A stretch of 64,000 nucleotides of DNA, taken from the NCBI GenBank assembly GCA_003576905.1, contig QEVG01000001.1, forward strand, positions 124,001 to 188,000, written 5' to 3'. Position 1 is the stretch's first letter. Each line of letters opens with the position of its first letter. Of this stretch, positions 18,284 through 26,506 are shown one piece after another. Position numbers and translations under genes: made by a program. The notes under the pieces are model-generated. The model did not search any database. It saw only the letters and a list, made by a program, of their open reading frames with translations, and was not told the origin of the DNA. Source of the stretch: Planctomycetota bacterium. GTDB lineage: Bacteria; Planctomycetota; Phycisphaerae; UBA1845; UTPLA1.

Positions 18284-18356
18284 TCCTGCAGAGACGATCT
18301 CTGCCCGTTGTCGACGAATGCCCCCCTGCATATGATCCGGTCCGTACACGAGGGGC

Positions 18357-19022
18357 ATGAAACACATGCAGCCGCTGGTTCCCAATCGATTTCTCTTCAA
18401 GTTCGAGTTCCCCGTTCACCGGGCCCCAAAGGGCCTGCCGGTAAGCGGGAATGTACGCGCCTGGGACGAAGCGTTCCTGGTGCCGCCGCTGTGCACGATC
18501 GATGGTCAGGAACCCATCGGGGCGGTCTATGCCGCCTGGAACGAGGGCGGACTCTATGTAGGCTGCCGCGTCGAGGGTAAGCGGCGACCGGTTCGGTGCG
18601 ACCCGGCCGACTTCCGCAAATCGGACTGCCTTCGGCTCATGACCGACATGCGCGATACGCGGGACATCCGCCGGGCGAGCCGGTTCTGCCAGCACTTTTT
18701 CTTCCTGCCGGCCGGCGGCGGGTCAAAGGGAAAGGACGCCTGTGCCGGCAGTGCGAAGATCGCCCGGGCGACCCAGGACGCGCCGCTCGCGCCTTCGAAT
18801 GACATGAATGTGGCGTCATCGGTAACGAAGACGGGATACGAGCTGACAGCACATCTACCGGCGCACGTCCTCGCGGGCTTCGACCCGGCAGAGAACCCGC
18901 GCATCGGGTTTTATTACATGCTGGAGGACACGGAACTTGGCCAGCAGGCGCTCACGGTCGGGGATGATCTGAACTGGTGGATTGACCCGAGCACCTGGGC
19001 GACGGCGGTGATGGTGGAATGA
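18357..19022 (+). CDS. CBM9-like carbohydrate-binding-module domain protein
   Basis: This 221-residue protein starts at ATG 18357 behind GAGGGG; ATG 18366 is an alternative. Features such as AVYAAWNEGGLYVGCRVEG, a charged DFRKSDCLRLMTDMRD strand region, and YELTAHLPAHVLAGFDPAENPRIGFYYMLED match the CBM9-like beta-sandwich family (DOMON-like fold). The family binds sugars or acts as an accessory module in secreted proteins, but this protein has no clear signal peptide and consists of the domain alone, so a role in carbohydrate binding is only a possibility. It stands alone between the ABC operon and convergent purH. Confidence 0.6.
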   Translation: MKHMQPLVPNRFLFKFEFPVHRAPKGLPVSGNVRAWDEAFLVPPLCTIDGQEPIGAVYAAWNEGGLYVGCRVEGKRRPVRCDPADFRKSDCLRLMTDMRDTRDIRRASRFCQHFFFLPAGGGSKGKDACAGSAKIARATQDAPLAPSNDMNVASSVTKTGYELTAHLPAHVLAGFDPAENPRIGFYYMLEDTELGQQALTVGDDLNWWIDPSTWATAVMVE

Positions 19023-19126
19023 CAAGTGATGAATGGTGAATGGAAATGGTGCGAAGCGATCGCCGTTCCAATGGCTGACCGACCCTGCCTCTTTGCGAAT
19101 GGCACATCGGAATTCGCGATTCGCCT

Positions 19127-20896
19127 TCAGTGCTTGAAATGCCGTGTGCCAGTGAAGATCATCGCCACGCCGCGTTCGTCGCAGGCGGCAATCGTCTCGT
19201 CATCCCGTTTGCTGCCGCCCGGTTGGATGATGGCGGCAACACCTGCCTCCATGAGGATGTCCGGGCCGTCACGGAATGGGAAAAACGCGTCGGAGGCAGC
19301 GACGCTGCCGGCGAGCCTGTTCGCGTGACCGTTTTCCTTCGCCAGCCACGTCGCAATCCGACAGCTCATGACGCGGGACATCTGGCCGGCGCCGTTGCCG
19401 ATGAGCATGCCATCCTTCACGATGCTGATGGCGTTAGACTTGGTGTGCTTGGCGATGAGCCAGGCCAATCGCAAATCTGACATCTCAGATTCGGTCGGTG
19501 CCCGCTTGGTGACGACTTTCCACTGCTCTTCGTTGAGTCCGACGAGGTTGCGGGTCTGAACGAGCATGCCGCCGGCGATTCGTTTGTAGTCAAGCTCGTT
19601 CGGATCGGGCTCGACATCCATCGGTCCGACCGCGAGCAGGCGGACCTTCTCCCCCCACTTCTTCTTTGTGCGGATGACTTCGACCGCGTCCTTGTCGAAT
19701 GATGGTGCGACCCACACTTCCACAAAAAACGCGCCCGCCCCGGCGTCTTTGCCCCAGCGCTGGAGCGAATCCATCACGACTTCGGCGAAAGCGGCGGTGA
19801 CCGGGAAGTTGACGGCGAGGATGCCGCCCATGGCGGCGTTCGGGTCGCCGAGATAGGCTTTGCGGTAGGCGTCGATGGGGTCATCGGCGATGCCGACTCC
19901 GCAGGCGTTGGTGTGCTTGATAAAAAGGGCGATGGATGGAAGGGGCTGTTTGACACGGGCAACCACCATTCTTGTGGCGCCGGCCATTAGCCGGTGCGGA
20001 GGCTGATCGTTCTTTGTGGCACCGGCTGATAGCCGGTGCCACAAAGGGCTTGCCTCTCGCGTCAGCTCGGCGCAGAGGGCCAATGCGGCATCGAAATCAA
20101 GCGCATTGTTGTAAGAGGTAGATTGCTTTGACTCGGAATCAATCGAGTGGAACGTCGTCGCCGACTCATTTGGCCTATAGTATGCCGCTGCCTGATGCGG
20201 GTTCTCGCCATAGCGAAAAGGAAAATATTTCTGCCAAGAAAGGATCAGGTTTGTCGTCAACGACTCTGGAGTGGATTTACTTATTACTTCATCGAATGAG
20301 CGAGGAATCAAGTAGTTCATTATGCCTGCGTCATACGCCTGTGTTTGCGAAAAGACGCCGGCCCCAAGCCTGATCCGGACTATCTCAGGAGGGTCAGAAG
20401 TCTTACAACGCAGTAATTCGAGTGATCGCTCATACCAGTACGCGCCGGGTACCACCAGCACATGCTTATGATTCTTCGCCGCCGCCCGCAGCATGCACGG
20501 CCCGCCGATGTCGATCATCTCGATGGCCTGCTCAAAAGTACAGTTCTGATTGGCCACTGTCTTCTCAAACGGGTACAGATTCACCACCACCATGTCGATC
20601 GGCTGGATGCCGTGCTGCTCCAACTGGCGCATGTGCTCAGGGTTGTCCCGGTCGGCGAGGATTGCCGCGTGGATCTTGGGGTGAAGCGTCTTCACCCGCC
20701 CGTCGAGCATCTCCGGAAAACCCGTGATCTCCTCGACCAGCGTAACGGGAATGCCATGTTCCTTGAGGTGCTTCGCCGTGCCCCCGGTGGAGATGATCTC
20801 GATGCCGAACTCGTCGACCAGCGCGCGGGCGAATTCAACAATTCCGCTCTTGTCGTAGACAGCGATGAGTGCGCGGCGAATTGGGCGATCGGCCAT
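19127..20896 (-). CDS. purH: Bifunctional purine biosynthesis protein PurH (AICAR formyltransferase/IMP cyclohydrolase) with an in-frame insertion
   Basis: PurH catalyses the last two steps of IMP synthesis. The 589-residue protein has the N-terminal cyclohydrolase (MGS) domain with ISTGGTAKHL, GFPEMLDGRVKTLHPKIHA and DIGGPCMLRAAAKN, and the C-terminal transformylase domain with RYGENPHQ, SYNNALDFDAA and the catalytic KHTNACG (K327, H328). Between the helix ending near residue 282 and the strand carrying KHTN, the chain has about 35 extra residues (roughly 283-318). They are encoded by two REP-like palindromes (19971-20001 and 20013-20045) and are absent from ordinary PurH, where only a few residues join these elements. 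The frame stays open, so the enzyme may tolerate the insertion. Confidence 0.95.
   Translation of the reverse strand: MADRPIRRALIAVYDKSGIVEFARALVDEFGIEIISTGGTAKHLKEHGIPVTLVEEITGFPEMLDGRVKTLHPKIHAAILADRDNPEHMRQLEQHGIQPIDMVVVNLYPFEKTVANQNCTFEQAIEMIDIGGPCMLRAAAKNHKHVLVVPGAYWYERSLELLRCKTSDPPEIVRIRLGAGVFSQTQAYDAGIMNYLIPRSFDEVISKSTPESLTTNLILSWQKYFPFRYGENPHQAAAYYRPNESATTFHSIDSESKQSTSYNNALDFDAALALCAELTREASPLWHRLSAGATKNDQPPHRLMAGATRMVVARVKQPLPSIALFIKHTNACGVGIADDPIDAYRKAYLGDPNAAMGGILAVNFPVTAAFAEVVMDSLQRWGKDAGAGAFFVEVWVAPSFDKDAVEVIRTKKKWGEKVRLLAVGPMDVEPDPNELDYKRIAGGMLVQTRNLVGLNEEQWKVVTKRAPTESEMSDLRLAWLIAKHTKSNAISIVKDGMLIGNGAGQMSRVMSCRIATWLAKENGHANRLAGSVAASDAFFPFRDGPDILMEAGVAAIIQPGGSKRDDETIAACDERGVAMIFTGTRHFKH
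19971..20001. repeat. REP-like palindrome copy 1 (degenerate), inside purH
   Basis: This tract is a degenerate copy of the palindrome at 20013-20045, with a GTGGCGCCGGC..AGCCGGTGCGG-type core. It encodes residues of the extra loop in PurH. Confidence 0.65.
20013..20045. repeat. REP-like palindrome copy 2 (perfect), inside purH
   Basis: Perfect 15-bp arms (TTTGTGGCACCGGCT and its complement) around GAT. A related element lies after groEL (35471-35497), so this is a dispersed family of short palindromes of the REP/MITE kind, here lying in frame within an essential enzyme gene. Confidence 0.8.
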
Positions 20897-21086
20897 GAAA
20901 AGCGTCCTTTCTCTTCCACGAGGGTCGAACGCCTAGCCTACCGACTTATCCGGGCGCGGCAAGATTTTAGACGGGTTCTTGAGCCAATCTGAAACAGCGC
21001 GGGATCACTGGCGCGCTTCAGCGGCGATGCTGCAGGGGCCTGAGCCGCAAGGATCGGGCGGTTGCGGGCAGGCCGGTTGGCAATGG

Positions 21087-23000
21087 CTACTCGTCCTCGC
21101 CCTCGGGGTCCGACTCTTCGTCGTCGGTGCCTGATTCCTCGTCTTCTTCCTCTTCCTCGGAGGTTTCCTCCTCATCGGACTCGTCGCCGGTATCTTCTTC
21201 TTCGTCCGCTGATTCGTCGTCCGCGCCAGCTTTTTCTTCGTCCGACTCTTCCTCGGCCTCGGCTTCATCCTCGGACTCCTCCTCGTCGGATGTCGGCTCT
21301 TCCGAGTCTTCGTCCGAGGGCGCGGAGTCCTCTTCATCCGGCGCCGGCTCATCGTCTTCGTCTCCGGCGGCGGCATCATTCACGACCGGCTTGCCGGCTG
21401 ACGGCTTGGGTGCAGCCTCGCCCGGCAAAGAGACCAAACCTCGTCCGCCCACCGGCGTCGCCGTGCTTCGACTCGATAGCCAGTCGTCCTCGTAAAGCCA
21501 CGCTAGGTCGTCCTCCTCCTTAGGAGGCTCCGGCGCCTGCCTGGCGGCGAGCCTGGCCTTCTGGTCGGCCTCGATCCGCGCCGCGATCTTCATCTTCTCG
21601 TCATCGCGAAGAACTTCGGCGATCGCGGCCGGCTTCAGCCGAGGCGCCGACTGCGATCTCAGGCAAACCAGATCGCCTCGCGGCCCGCAAAGAACGATCG
21701 CCTGCTCCGCATGAACCGGCACGCCGAACAACACGTCGTACGCCCCGACCACGTCCTTGATCTCGCCCGTGGCGGCGTTCACGCGAACAATCTGGGGCAT
21801 GTCACCGCCCACCAGAAGGTAGGAATCCTTTTCAAACTGCGCGAGGAACCGCCCCCCTTCCGGGCGGTGCCAGAGCTGCTCCCCGTTCTCTGCGCTGAGC
21901 ACGAATAGCCCCTGGTCGCCGGCCTGCTGATAGAGCCGACCGTCCGACAGATCGGGCTTGCGCATCAACGGGTCGTCGAAGCGCTGCCGCCAGATGCGCC
22001 TGCCCGTCGCACGTTCCAGGCAGTACAGCGAACGGTCGCTCGATGGGACATACACGTGTTCGGGAGCAACGAGCAGGTCCGCGAAGATCGGACCGTCGGT
22101 CTCGAAGATCCAGTTGGCCCGTCGGTCGGACTTGGTGCACGACACTGCGCGCCCGTCCTGCCCGCCGAAGTAGAGATTGGTCCGATCGACGATCGGAGTC
22201 CCGGACACTGTGTTCGGCGTCATGAGCTGCCAGTGCTGGAACCCCTGAATGATGTCGAGCGAGTAGAACCTCTGATTTGCCGCGCCGACATAGATGCGAT
22301 GTTCGTCCGCCACGGCGGCGCAGCTCGCGGCGAACGGCAGCTTCACACGATCGAGCGGGAGGTGGATCTCGGCCTGAACCCGATCTCCGGATCGCGTCTT
22401 TTCCGTCGAGATGAGGCGCGTCAGGTGTCCGCGCGAGGTGCGGGCCTGCACCGACTCAAGGCGAAGTTCGGCAATTGCTTCGCCGGTTTCCTCGCCAACT
22501 TCGTTCAGGCGGTACACGCGAAAAACATCGTCTCCCTTGACCCCATGATCGGCGCCGATGCTGACGATTGCGGTGTCATGGAGAACTTGAATTACCACGC
22601 CGCGCAGGGTCCGGCGGTGGCTCGCGGCCTCTCCGGTCCGTCGGTCGAGCACGGTGACCGACCCGCCGGTAGTAAAGAAAGCGTACGTGTCGTTGTGCGA
22701 AGGCCCGCGGACGGTCTGCCCCGGATCGGCGATGATGCGCGACCATCGGACGATGCCGGTCATTGCGTGCACTGCCACGACGCGATTTACATTGGTGAAG
22801 ACATACAGGTTGTCATCAACGAGGACCGTCCGCGTGACCGCCTCCGCCGGATCCATCGTCAGCGCAAGTTCCCAGTATCTCTGGGCGCCCAGCCGGGCAA
22901 TTGCGTCATCCGAAAGGAGCACCGCCGCCCTGGTCGTCTCGCCGGCCGCAATGGCCAGTACCATGACCAGCGCGGCAAGGATTCGTCGCGGACATCTCAT
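21087..23000 (-). CDS. Secreted PQQ-type beta-propeller protein with a highly acidic C-terminal tail
   Basis: The start is ATG 23000 (MRCPRRILAAL), with AAGGAG 8 bases upstream; the open frame to 23201 lacks these features. The 637-residue protein has a signal peptide (about residues 1-26) and then PQQ/BamB-like blades, for example VVAVHAMTGIVRWSR, YSLDIIQGFQHWQL, YCLERATGRRIWRQ and FVLSAENGEQLWHR. A charged helical stretch follows (near DDEKMKIAARIEADQKARLAAR). The last 100 or so residues are almost only Glu, Asp and Ser. Related propellers scaffold envelope complexes or bind cofactors; the acidic tail could bind cations or surfaces. No enzyme motif is visible. Confidence 0.78.
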   Translation of the reverse strand: MRCPRRILAALVMVLAIAAGETTRAAVLLSDDAIARLGAQRYWELALTMDPAEAVTRTVLVDDNLYVFTNVNRVVAVHAMTGIVRWSRIIADPGQTVRGPSHNDTYAFFTTGGSVTVLDRRTGEAASHRRTLRGVVIQVLHDTAIVSIGADHGVKGDDVFRVYRLNEVGEETGEAIAELRLESVQARTSRGHLTRLISTEKTRSGDRVQAEIHLPLDRVKLPFAASCAAVADEHRIYVGAANQRFYSLDIIQGFQHWQLMTPNTVSGTPIVDRTNLYFGGQDGRAVSCTKSDRRANWIFETDGPIFADLLVAPEHVYVPSSDRSLYCLERATGRRIWRQRFDDPLMRKPDLSDGRLYQQAGDQGLFVLSAENGEQLWHRPEGGRFLAQFEKDSYLLVGGDMPQIVRVNAATGEIKDVVGAYDVLFGVPVHAEQAIVLCGPRGDLVCLRSQSAPRLKPAAIAEVLRDDEKMKIAARIEADQKARLAARQAPEPPKEEDDLAWLYEDDWLSSRSTATPVGGRGLVSLPGEAAPKPSAGKPVVNDAAAGDEDDEPAPDEEDSAPSDEDSEEPTSDEEESEDEAEAEEESDEEKAGADDESADEEEDTGDESDEEETSEEEEEDEESGTDDEESDPEGEDE

Positions 23001-23862
23001 GTGTTCAACTCCTTCGCGCTCGGCGGGCTCAGTCTGCGCCTGAGGATTGCGAGCGGCGGGTGGGATCGCCCTTGTGCTGCGACGGCGCCAGTTGGCAACC
23101 GTCGTCGAAACCTCCAATCGGCGTCGGAGGCCATACCTGATCGGACGGGTTTGTCCCCCCGTGCCAGGCTCCCGCCGCAAAAGGGGATCTGCCACGAACA
23201 AACACGCAGTCCGGCAGTTTCCGGCACGCGGGGCCGAGCGACCGTGACCGGGCCGACTCTGCCCCCTGCTCTTAATCTAATGGACTTCTTTGGTTTAGGT
23301 CAAGAATCGTCCGCGGGGGAGGAGAGTCTTGGGGTATGCGGACGTTTGGATGGACGCGAAGCCAAACGGTTATGACCCGACCGGGCTCAGGATACGACAT
23401 TCCCCGCGGCACCGACCCAGCTGGCCATTGACTGGATTCCGTGGCTCAGTCCGATGTTTGATGCACCGAGGGCGACGACCTAAATCTCGCGACGGTCCAC
23501 CGTACCGGGCCGCACGTCCGATTCACCCCGCCAGACCGCCTTGGTCCGGGTAAAGGGCTGTTGGATCGCTGCCCGGAGCCTCCATCATGGACCCCGCAAT
23601 CCGTTGCGTCGGCGACTTGCAAAACGACAGTGAGCGGGGGATAATTTGGTAACTTCAAGTGTGTTCGGGGAGTAAGCGACTCCCGGCATCCCTGAGGTCT
23701 CACCGGCACACGCCTCGTCCGACAAGCGGACAGCCTGTGCAACGAAACAGCGCGCTTGATTGCCACGGCATTCCCCTGGGGGCGGGTGGAAAGAAGCAGA
23801 GTCCTACCGAGAGTCCTGCCGGCAACGAGTGCGAGCGAAAAAATCATTAGGGAGGATTCGCC
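23001..23862. other. Long intergenic region with a candidate promoter
   Basis: The 862 bases between the divergent propeller and coiled-coil genes hold no convincing gene; the short frames lack coding character. The clearest signal is the promoter-like sequence at 23617-23645, which leaves a leader of about 210 bases before GTG 23863. I saw no known riboswitch fold in the leader. Confidence 0.5.
23617..23645 (+). promoter_or_regulatory. Sigma70-like promoter upstream of the coiled-coil gene
   Basis: TTGCAA (23617-23622) and GATAAT (23640-23645) are separated by exactly 17 bases, a strong match to the housekeeping consensus. The first gene downstream is the coiled-coil protein at 23863. Confidence 0.6.
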
Positions 23863-24774
23863 GTGAGCGTCCTGACGAAAGTTTTGGTCACGCTTCTCGC
23901 CTTTCTGTCCGTGGCGCTGAGCATGCTCGTCGTCTCGGCCTTTGCCCAGCAGCAGAACTGGAAGGCCTCGGCCGAGGACTGGCAGCAGGCCGCCATGACG
24001 GCGCAGAGCCAGGCGCGAACGGTCTCAATGAACGCCGCCCTTGACAAGGCGCGTAGTCTTGATCGCCAGAAGCAGGACGGCCAGCGCATCGAAGACCTCA
24101 AGGCCGAACTCGCCTCCGCCGAGGCCCTCGTGTCCGAGATGGAGCGGACGGTTGCCGAGAGTGCCACGAAGCTCACGGTCGAACAAGGCCAGGTCACCAG
24201 TACCAGCGAAGCACTCAAGCTTGTACAGACTGACCTGAACCGCGAACGCGAATTCAGCGCGAAGATGGCACGGCGAAACAGCGAACTCGAACGAGCCAAC
24301 ATCGACCTGACCGATCGCGTCAAGGAACTGACCACCAACGTCGAAATGGCCCGGGCACAGGTCCGTGCGCTGCAACAGCAGATCGCGGGAGCCACCGGAG
24401 CGGCTATGCCCGCCGCCGGCGGCTATCGCTCATCGGCCCAGATTCCCAGCCCGGCCCAATCCGTTGAAGAAAACGTACCGTCGGTTTCCACGCCTGCCAT
24501 ATCCGCCGTGGCCATGCCGATTCGCGGAGAAGTCGTCAGCATAAAGGGCGACCTCGCCAGCATTTCGGTCGGGGCCGCCGACGGCGTGGCTCATGGGATG
24601 AGCTTTCTGATCTATCGCCGGTCCGGCGCGGGCGGGCGGCCGCAGTTCCTGGGGACCCTGCGAATTACCCGCGTCGATGCCAACCAGGCCGCGGGTCAGA
24701 TTGAACAGTCCGAAGGTGACATACGGGTTGGTGACCTGGCTCGCGATGAGGCGAGCTTCGCGATGCGGGGCTAA
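23863..24774 (+). CDS. Membrane-anchored coiled-coil protein with a C-terminal beta domain
   Basis: This 303-residue protein starts at GTG 23863, with GGGAGG 7 bases upstream. A hydrophobic segment (about residues 5-28) is an uncleaved anchor or signal. Residues 35-185 form a long heptad-rich helix (LKAELASAEALVSEMERTV, NSELERANIDLTDRVKEL). A linker follows, then a small beta domain (about 220-300: IRGEVVSIKGDLASISVG..DGVAHGMSFLIYRR) ending in DIRVGDLARDE. The same anchor, coiled coil and beta-domain plan appears in the larger protein at 51331-53031. It lies upstream of a tiny membrane protein and an MreB homologue, so a role in envelope or cell-shape organisation is suggested by context, not by any catalytic motif. 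Confidence 0.68.
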   Translation: MSVLTKVLVTLLAFLSVALSMLVVSAFAQQQNWKASAEDWQQAAMTAQSQARTVSMNAALDKARSLDRQKQDGQRIEDLKAELASAEALVSEMERTVAESATKLTVEQGQVTSTSEALKLVQTDLNREREFSAKMARRNSELERANIDLTDRVKELTTNVEMARAQVRALQQQIAGATGAAMPAAGGYRSSAQIPSPAQSVEENVPSVSTPAISAVAMPIRGEVVSIKGDLASISVGAADGVAHGMSFLIYRRSGAGGRPQFLGTLRITRVDANQAAGQIEQSEGDIRVGDLARDEASFAMRG

Positions 24775-24854
24775 TGGACGGCGGAACAAGGAGTTTCGTT
24801 GGTTGCCGGGGATTGGCGAAGGCCAACTCGTAGAACATCCGGGAGTCATGGACC

Positions 24855-25022
24855 ATGGCAAAAGGCACACCCAAGCCCGCTCCCTCCGGCCCGCGAGTCC
24901 GGGCGGAGAACGACATCTACACCGTCATGGTGGCCATCGCACTGGCTTGCGTCGTCGGCACGTTTGCATTCGCGATCTATCGCTGCAATGAGTTGCTCGG
25001 CAAGCCGTTCCCCGGCTTCTGA
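24855..25022 (+). CDS. Small single-span membrane protein (55 residues)
   Basis: ATG 24855 begins a 55-residue frame ending at TGA 25020-25022, with GGGAG about 10 bases upstream. A Lys/Pro-rich cytoplasmic head (AKGTPKPAPSGPRVRAEND) is followed by one hydrophobic helix (YTVMVAIALACVVGTFAFAI) and a short tail (YRCNELLGKPFPGF). It lies between the coiled-coil and mreB-type genes on the same strand and probably belongs with the coiled-coil gene. Codon use looks like that of its neighbours. Its function is unknown. Confidence 0.65.
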   Translation: MAKGTPKPAPSGPRVRAENDIYTVMVAIALACVVGTFAFAIYRCNELLGKPFPGF

Positions 25023-25304
25023 TCCCTTTGGGCGTCGGATCGCATCATCGCCGCCTTTCCTGAGTCGAGCGCATCAATTCACAGGTCGTTGAGGGTGAAG
25101 TCAAATTGCCCATCCGCGCGCTTCTTGCCCTTTCCACTTTCTCCAAAGCGGATAATCTATTGCACGGTCCGATCGCCCTGTGACCTTTCGGCGTACTGGG
25201 TGTAGAATGCCGATCCCGGTGAGTTGGGATTCGTCGCGCGAGCGGTACGGCCCACCGAACGGATTCGAAACAAGCGGGCGAAAGCACGAGAAGGGACACC
25301 TGCT

Positions 25305-26357
25305 TTGCTCTTCGACTCACTACTCGGGATGTTCAGCGTCGACATGGGAATCGACCTGGGCACCTGCAATACGCTCGTCTGTGTGCGCGGCGAAGGCATC
25401 GTCCTGAACGAGCCGTCTGTCGTGGCCGTCCGAAAGGGCACGAACGAAGTGCTCCAGGGCGGCAACGCCGTCGGCCTCGTTGCCAAGGAGATGCTCGGCA
25501 AAACCCCGGGCTCCATTGTCGCCGTTCGCCCCCTTAAGGACGGCGTCATTGCCGACTTCGACATCACCGAGGCCATGCTCAGCTATTTCATCCGAAAGGT
25601 GCACGGCGGGCGCCGGTTCATTCGCCCGCGCGTGGTTATCGCCGTGCCATCCGGCATCACCGCCGTCGAAAAGCGCGCGGTGTACGGTTCGGCCGAGCGC
25701 GCCGGGGCGAGAAAGGTTTACCTGATTCAGGAACCCATGGCGGCCGGCATCGGCTCCAACCTGCCGATCGCCGAAGCCCGGGCCAGCATGATCGTCGACA
25801 TCGGCGGCGGCACGACGGAGGTCGCCATCATGTCGCTGGCCGACATATCGGTTAGCGAGTCGCTTCGCGTCGCGGGTGACGACCTCGACGAAGCGATCAT
25901 GGCCCACATGAAGCGGACGTACAACATGCAGATCGGCCCACAGACCGCCGAGCAGATCAAGATCCAGATCGGCTCCGCCGCCCCCCTCAATGACGAGATG
26001 TCCATGGAAGTCCGGGGCCGCGATATGATCAGCGGGCTTCCGCGCAAGACCATCGTCACCAGCCAGGAAGTGCGCGAGGCCCTCCGCGAACCCGTCAGCC
26101 AGATTCTCGATTCCGTGACACACACGCTGGAGCGCTGCGAGCCGGAACTGGCCGCCGACCTGGTGGACAATGGCATCCACCTGTGCGGCGGAGGCGCGTT
26201 GCTCCGCGGGCTCGACCGCGTCATGGCCGACGCCACCGGTCTCGATGTCAAGGTCGTGGACGATCCCCTCTCCTGCGTCGCGCGGGGGACAGCGGTCTAT
26301 CTCGAAAACCTCCAGGATTGGCGCCGCACCATGGAAACGGACGACCTCGGCGCCTGA
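25305..26357 (+). CDS. mreB: MreB-type actin-like cell-shape protein
   Basis: The start is placed at TTG 25305, giving LLFDSLLGMFS, which matches the usual MreB N-terminus; AAGGGA lies 8 bases upstream. ATG 25329 is an alternative and the GTG at 25224 is too far upstream. The 350-residue protein has the actin-superfamily phosphate-1 motif GIDLGTCNTL, phosphate-2 IVDIGGGTTEVA, and adenosine motif HLCGGGALLRGL, plus VRPLKDGVIADFD and EPMAAGIG. MreB polymerises on the inner membrane and guides cell-wall elongation. No mreC or mreD is adjacent; the gene stands after two genes for small or coiled-coil envelope proteins instead. Confidence 0.93.
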   Translation: MLFDSLLGMFSVDMGIDLGTCNTLVCVRGEGIVLNEPSVVAVRKGTNEVLQGGNAVGLVAKEMLGKTPGSIVAVRPLKDGVIADFDITEAMLSYFIRKVHGGRRFIRPRVVIAVPSGITAVEKRAVYGSAERAGARKVYLIQEPMAAGIGSNLPIAEARASMIVDIGGGTTEVAIMSLADISVSESLRVAGDDLDEAIMAHMKRTYNMQIGPQTAEQIKIQIGSAAPLNDEMSMEVRGRDMISGLPRKTIVTSQEVREALREPVSQILDSVTHTLERCEPELAADLVDNGIHLCGGGALLRGLDRVMADATGLDVKVVDDPLSCVARGTAVYLENLQDWRRTMETDDLGA

Positions 26358-26506
26358 TCTTCCGGGTCTTTTTCCGGCAATCCCGGTCCTCATTTCAGCG
26401 TTTTGTCATCAGGCCGGCTGGTTCCGCGTACGTGGTCGGCGCCCGTTATCCGACCGCCACGTCGGTCCTCTGATACAATATGCCCAGCCTGCTTGGGCGA
26501 GGCCTC

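Noticed and set aside
19023-19126. Repeated GATGAATGGTGAATGG-like text between the CBM9-like gene and purH
   Set aside because: Short low-complexity spacer; no arms, spacing or copy elsewhere that supports a functional element.
21127-21495. Ser-rich open frame on the plus strand over the acidic tail of the propeller gene
   Set aside because: It is the complement of Glu/Asp codon repeats and has no independent coding signal.
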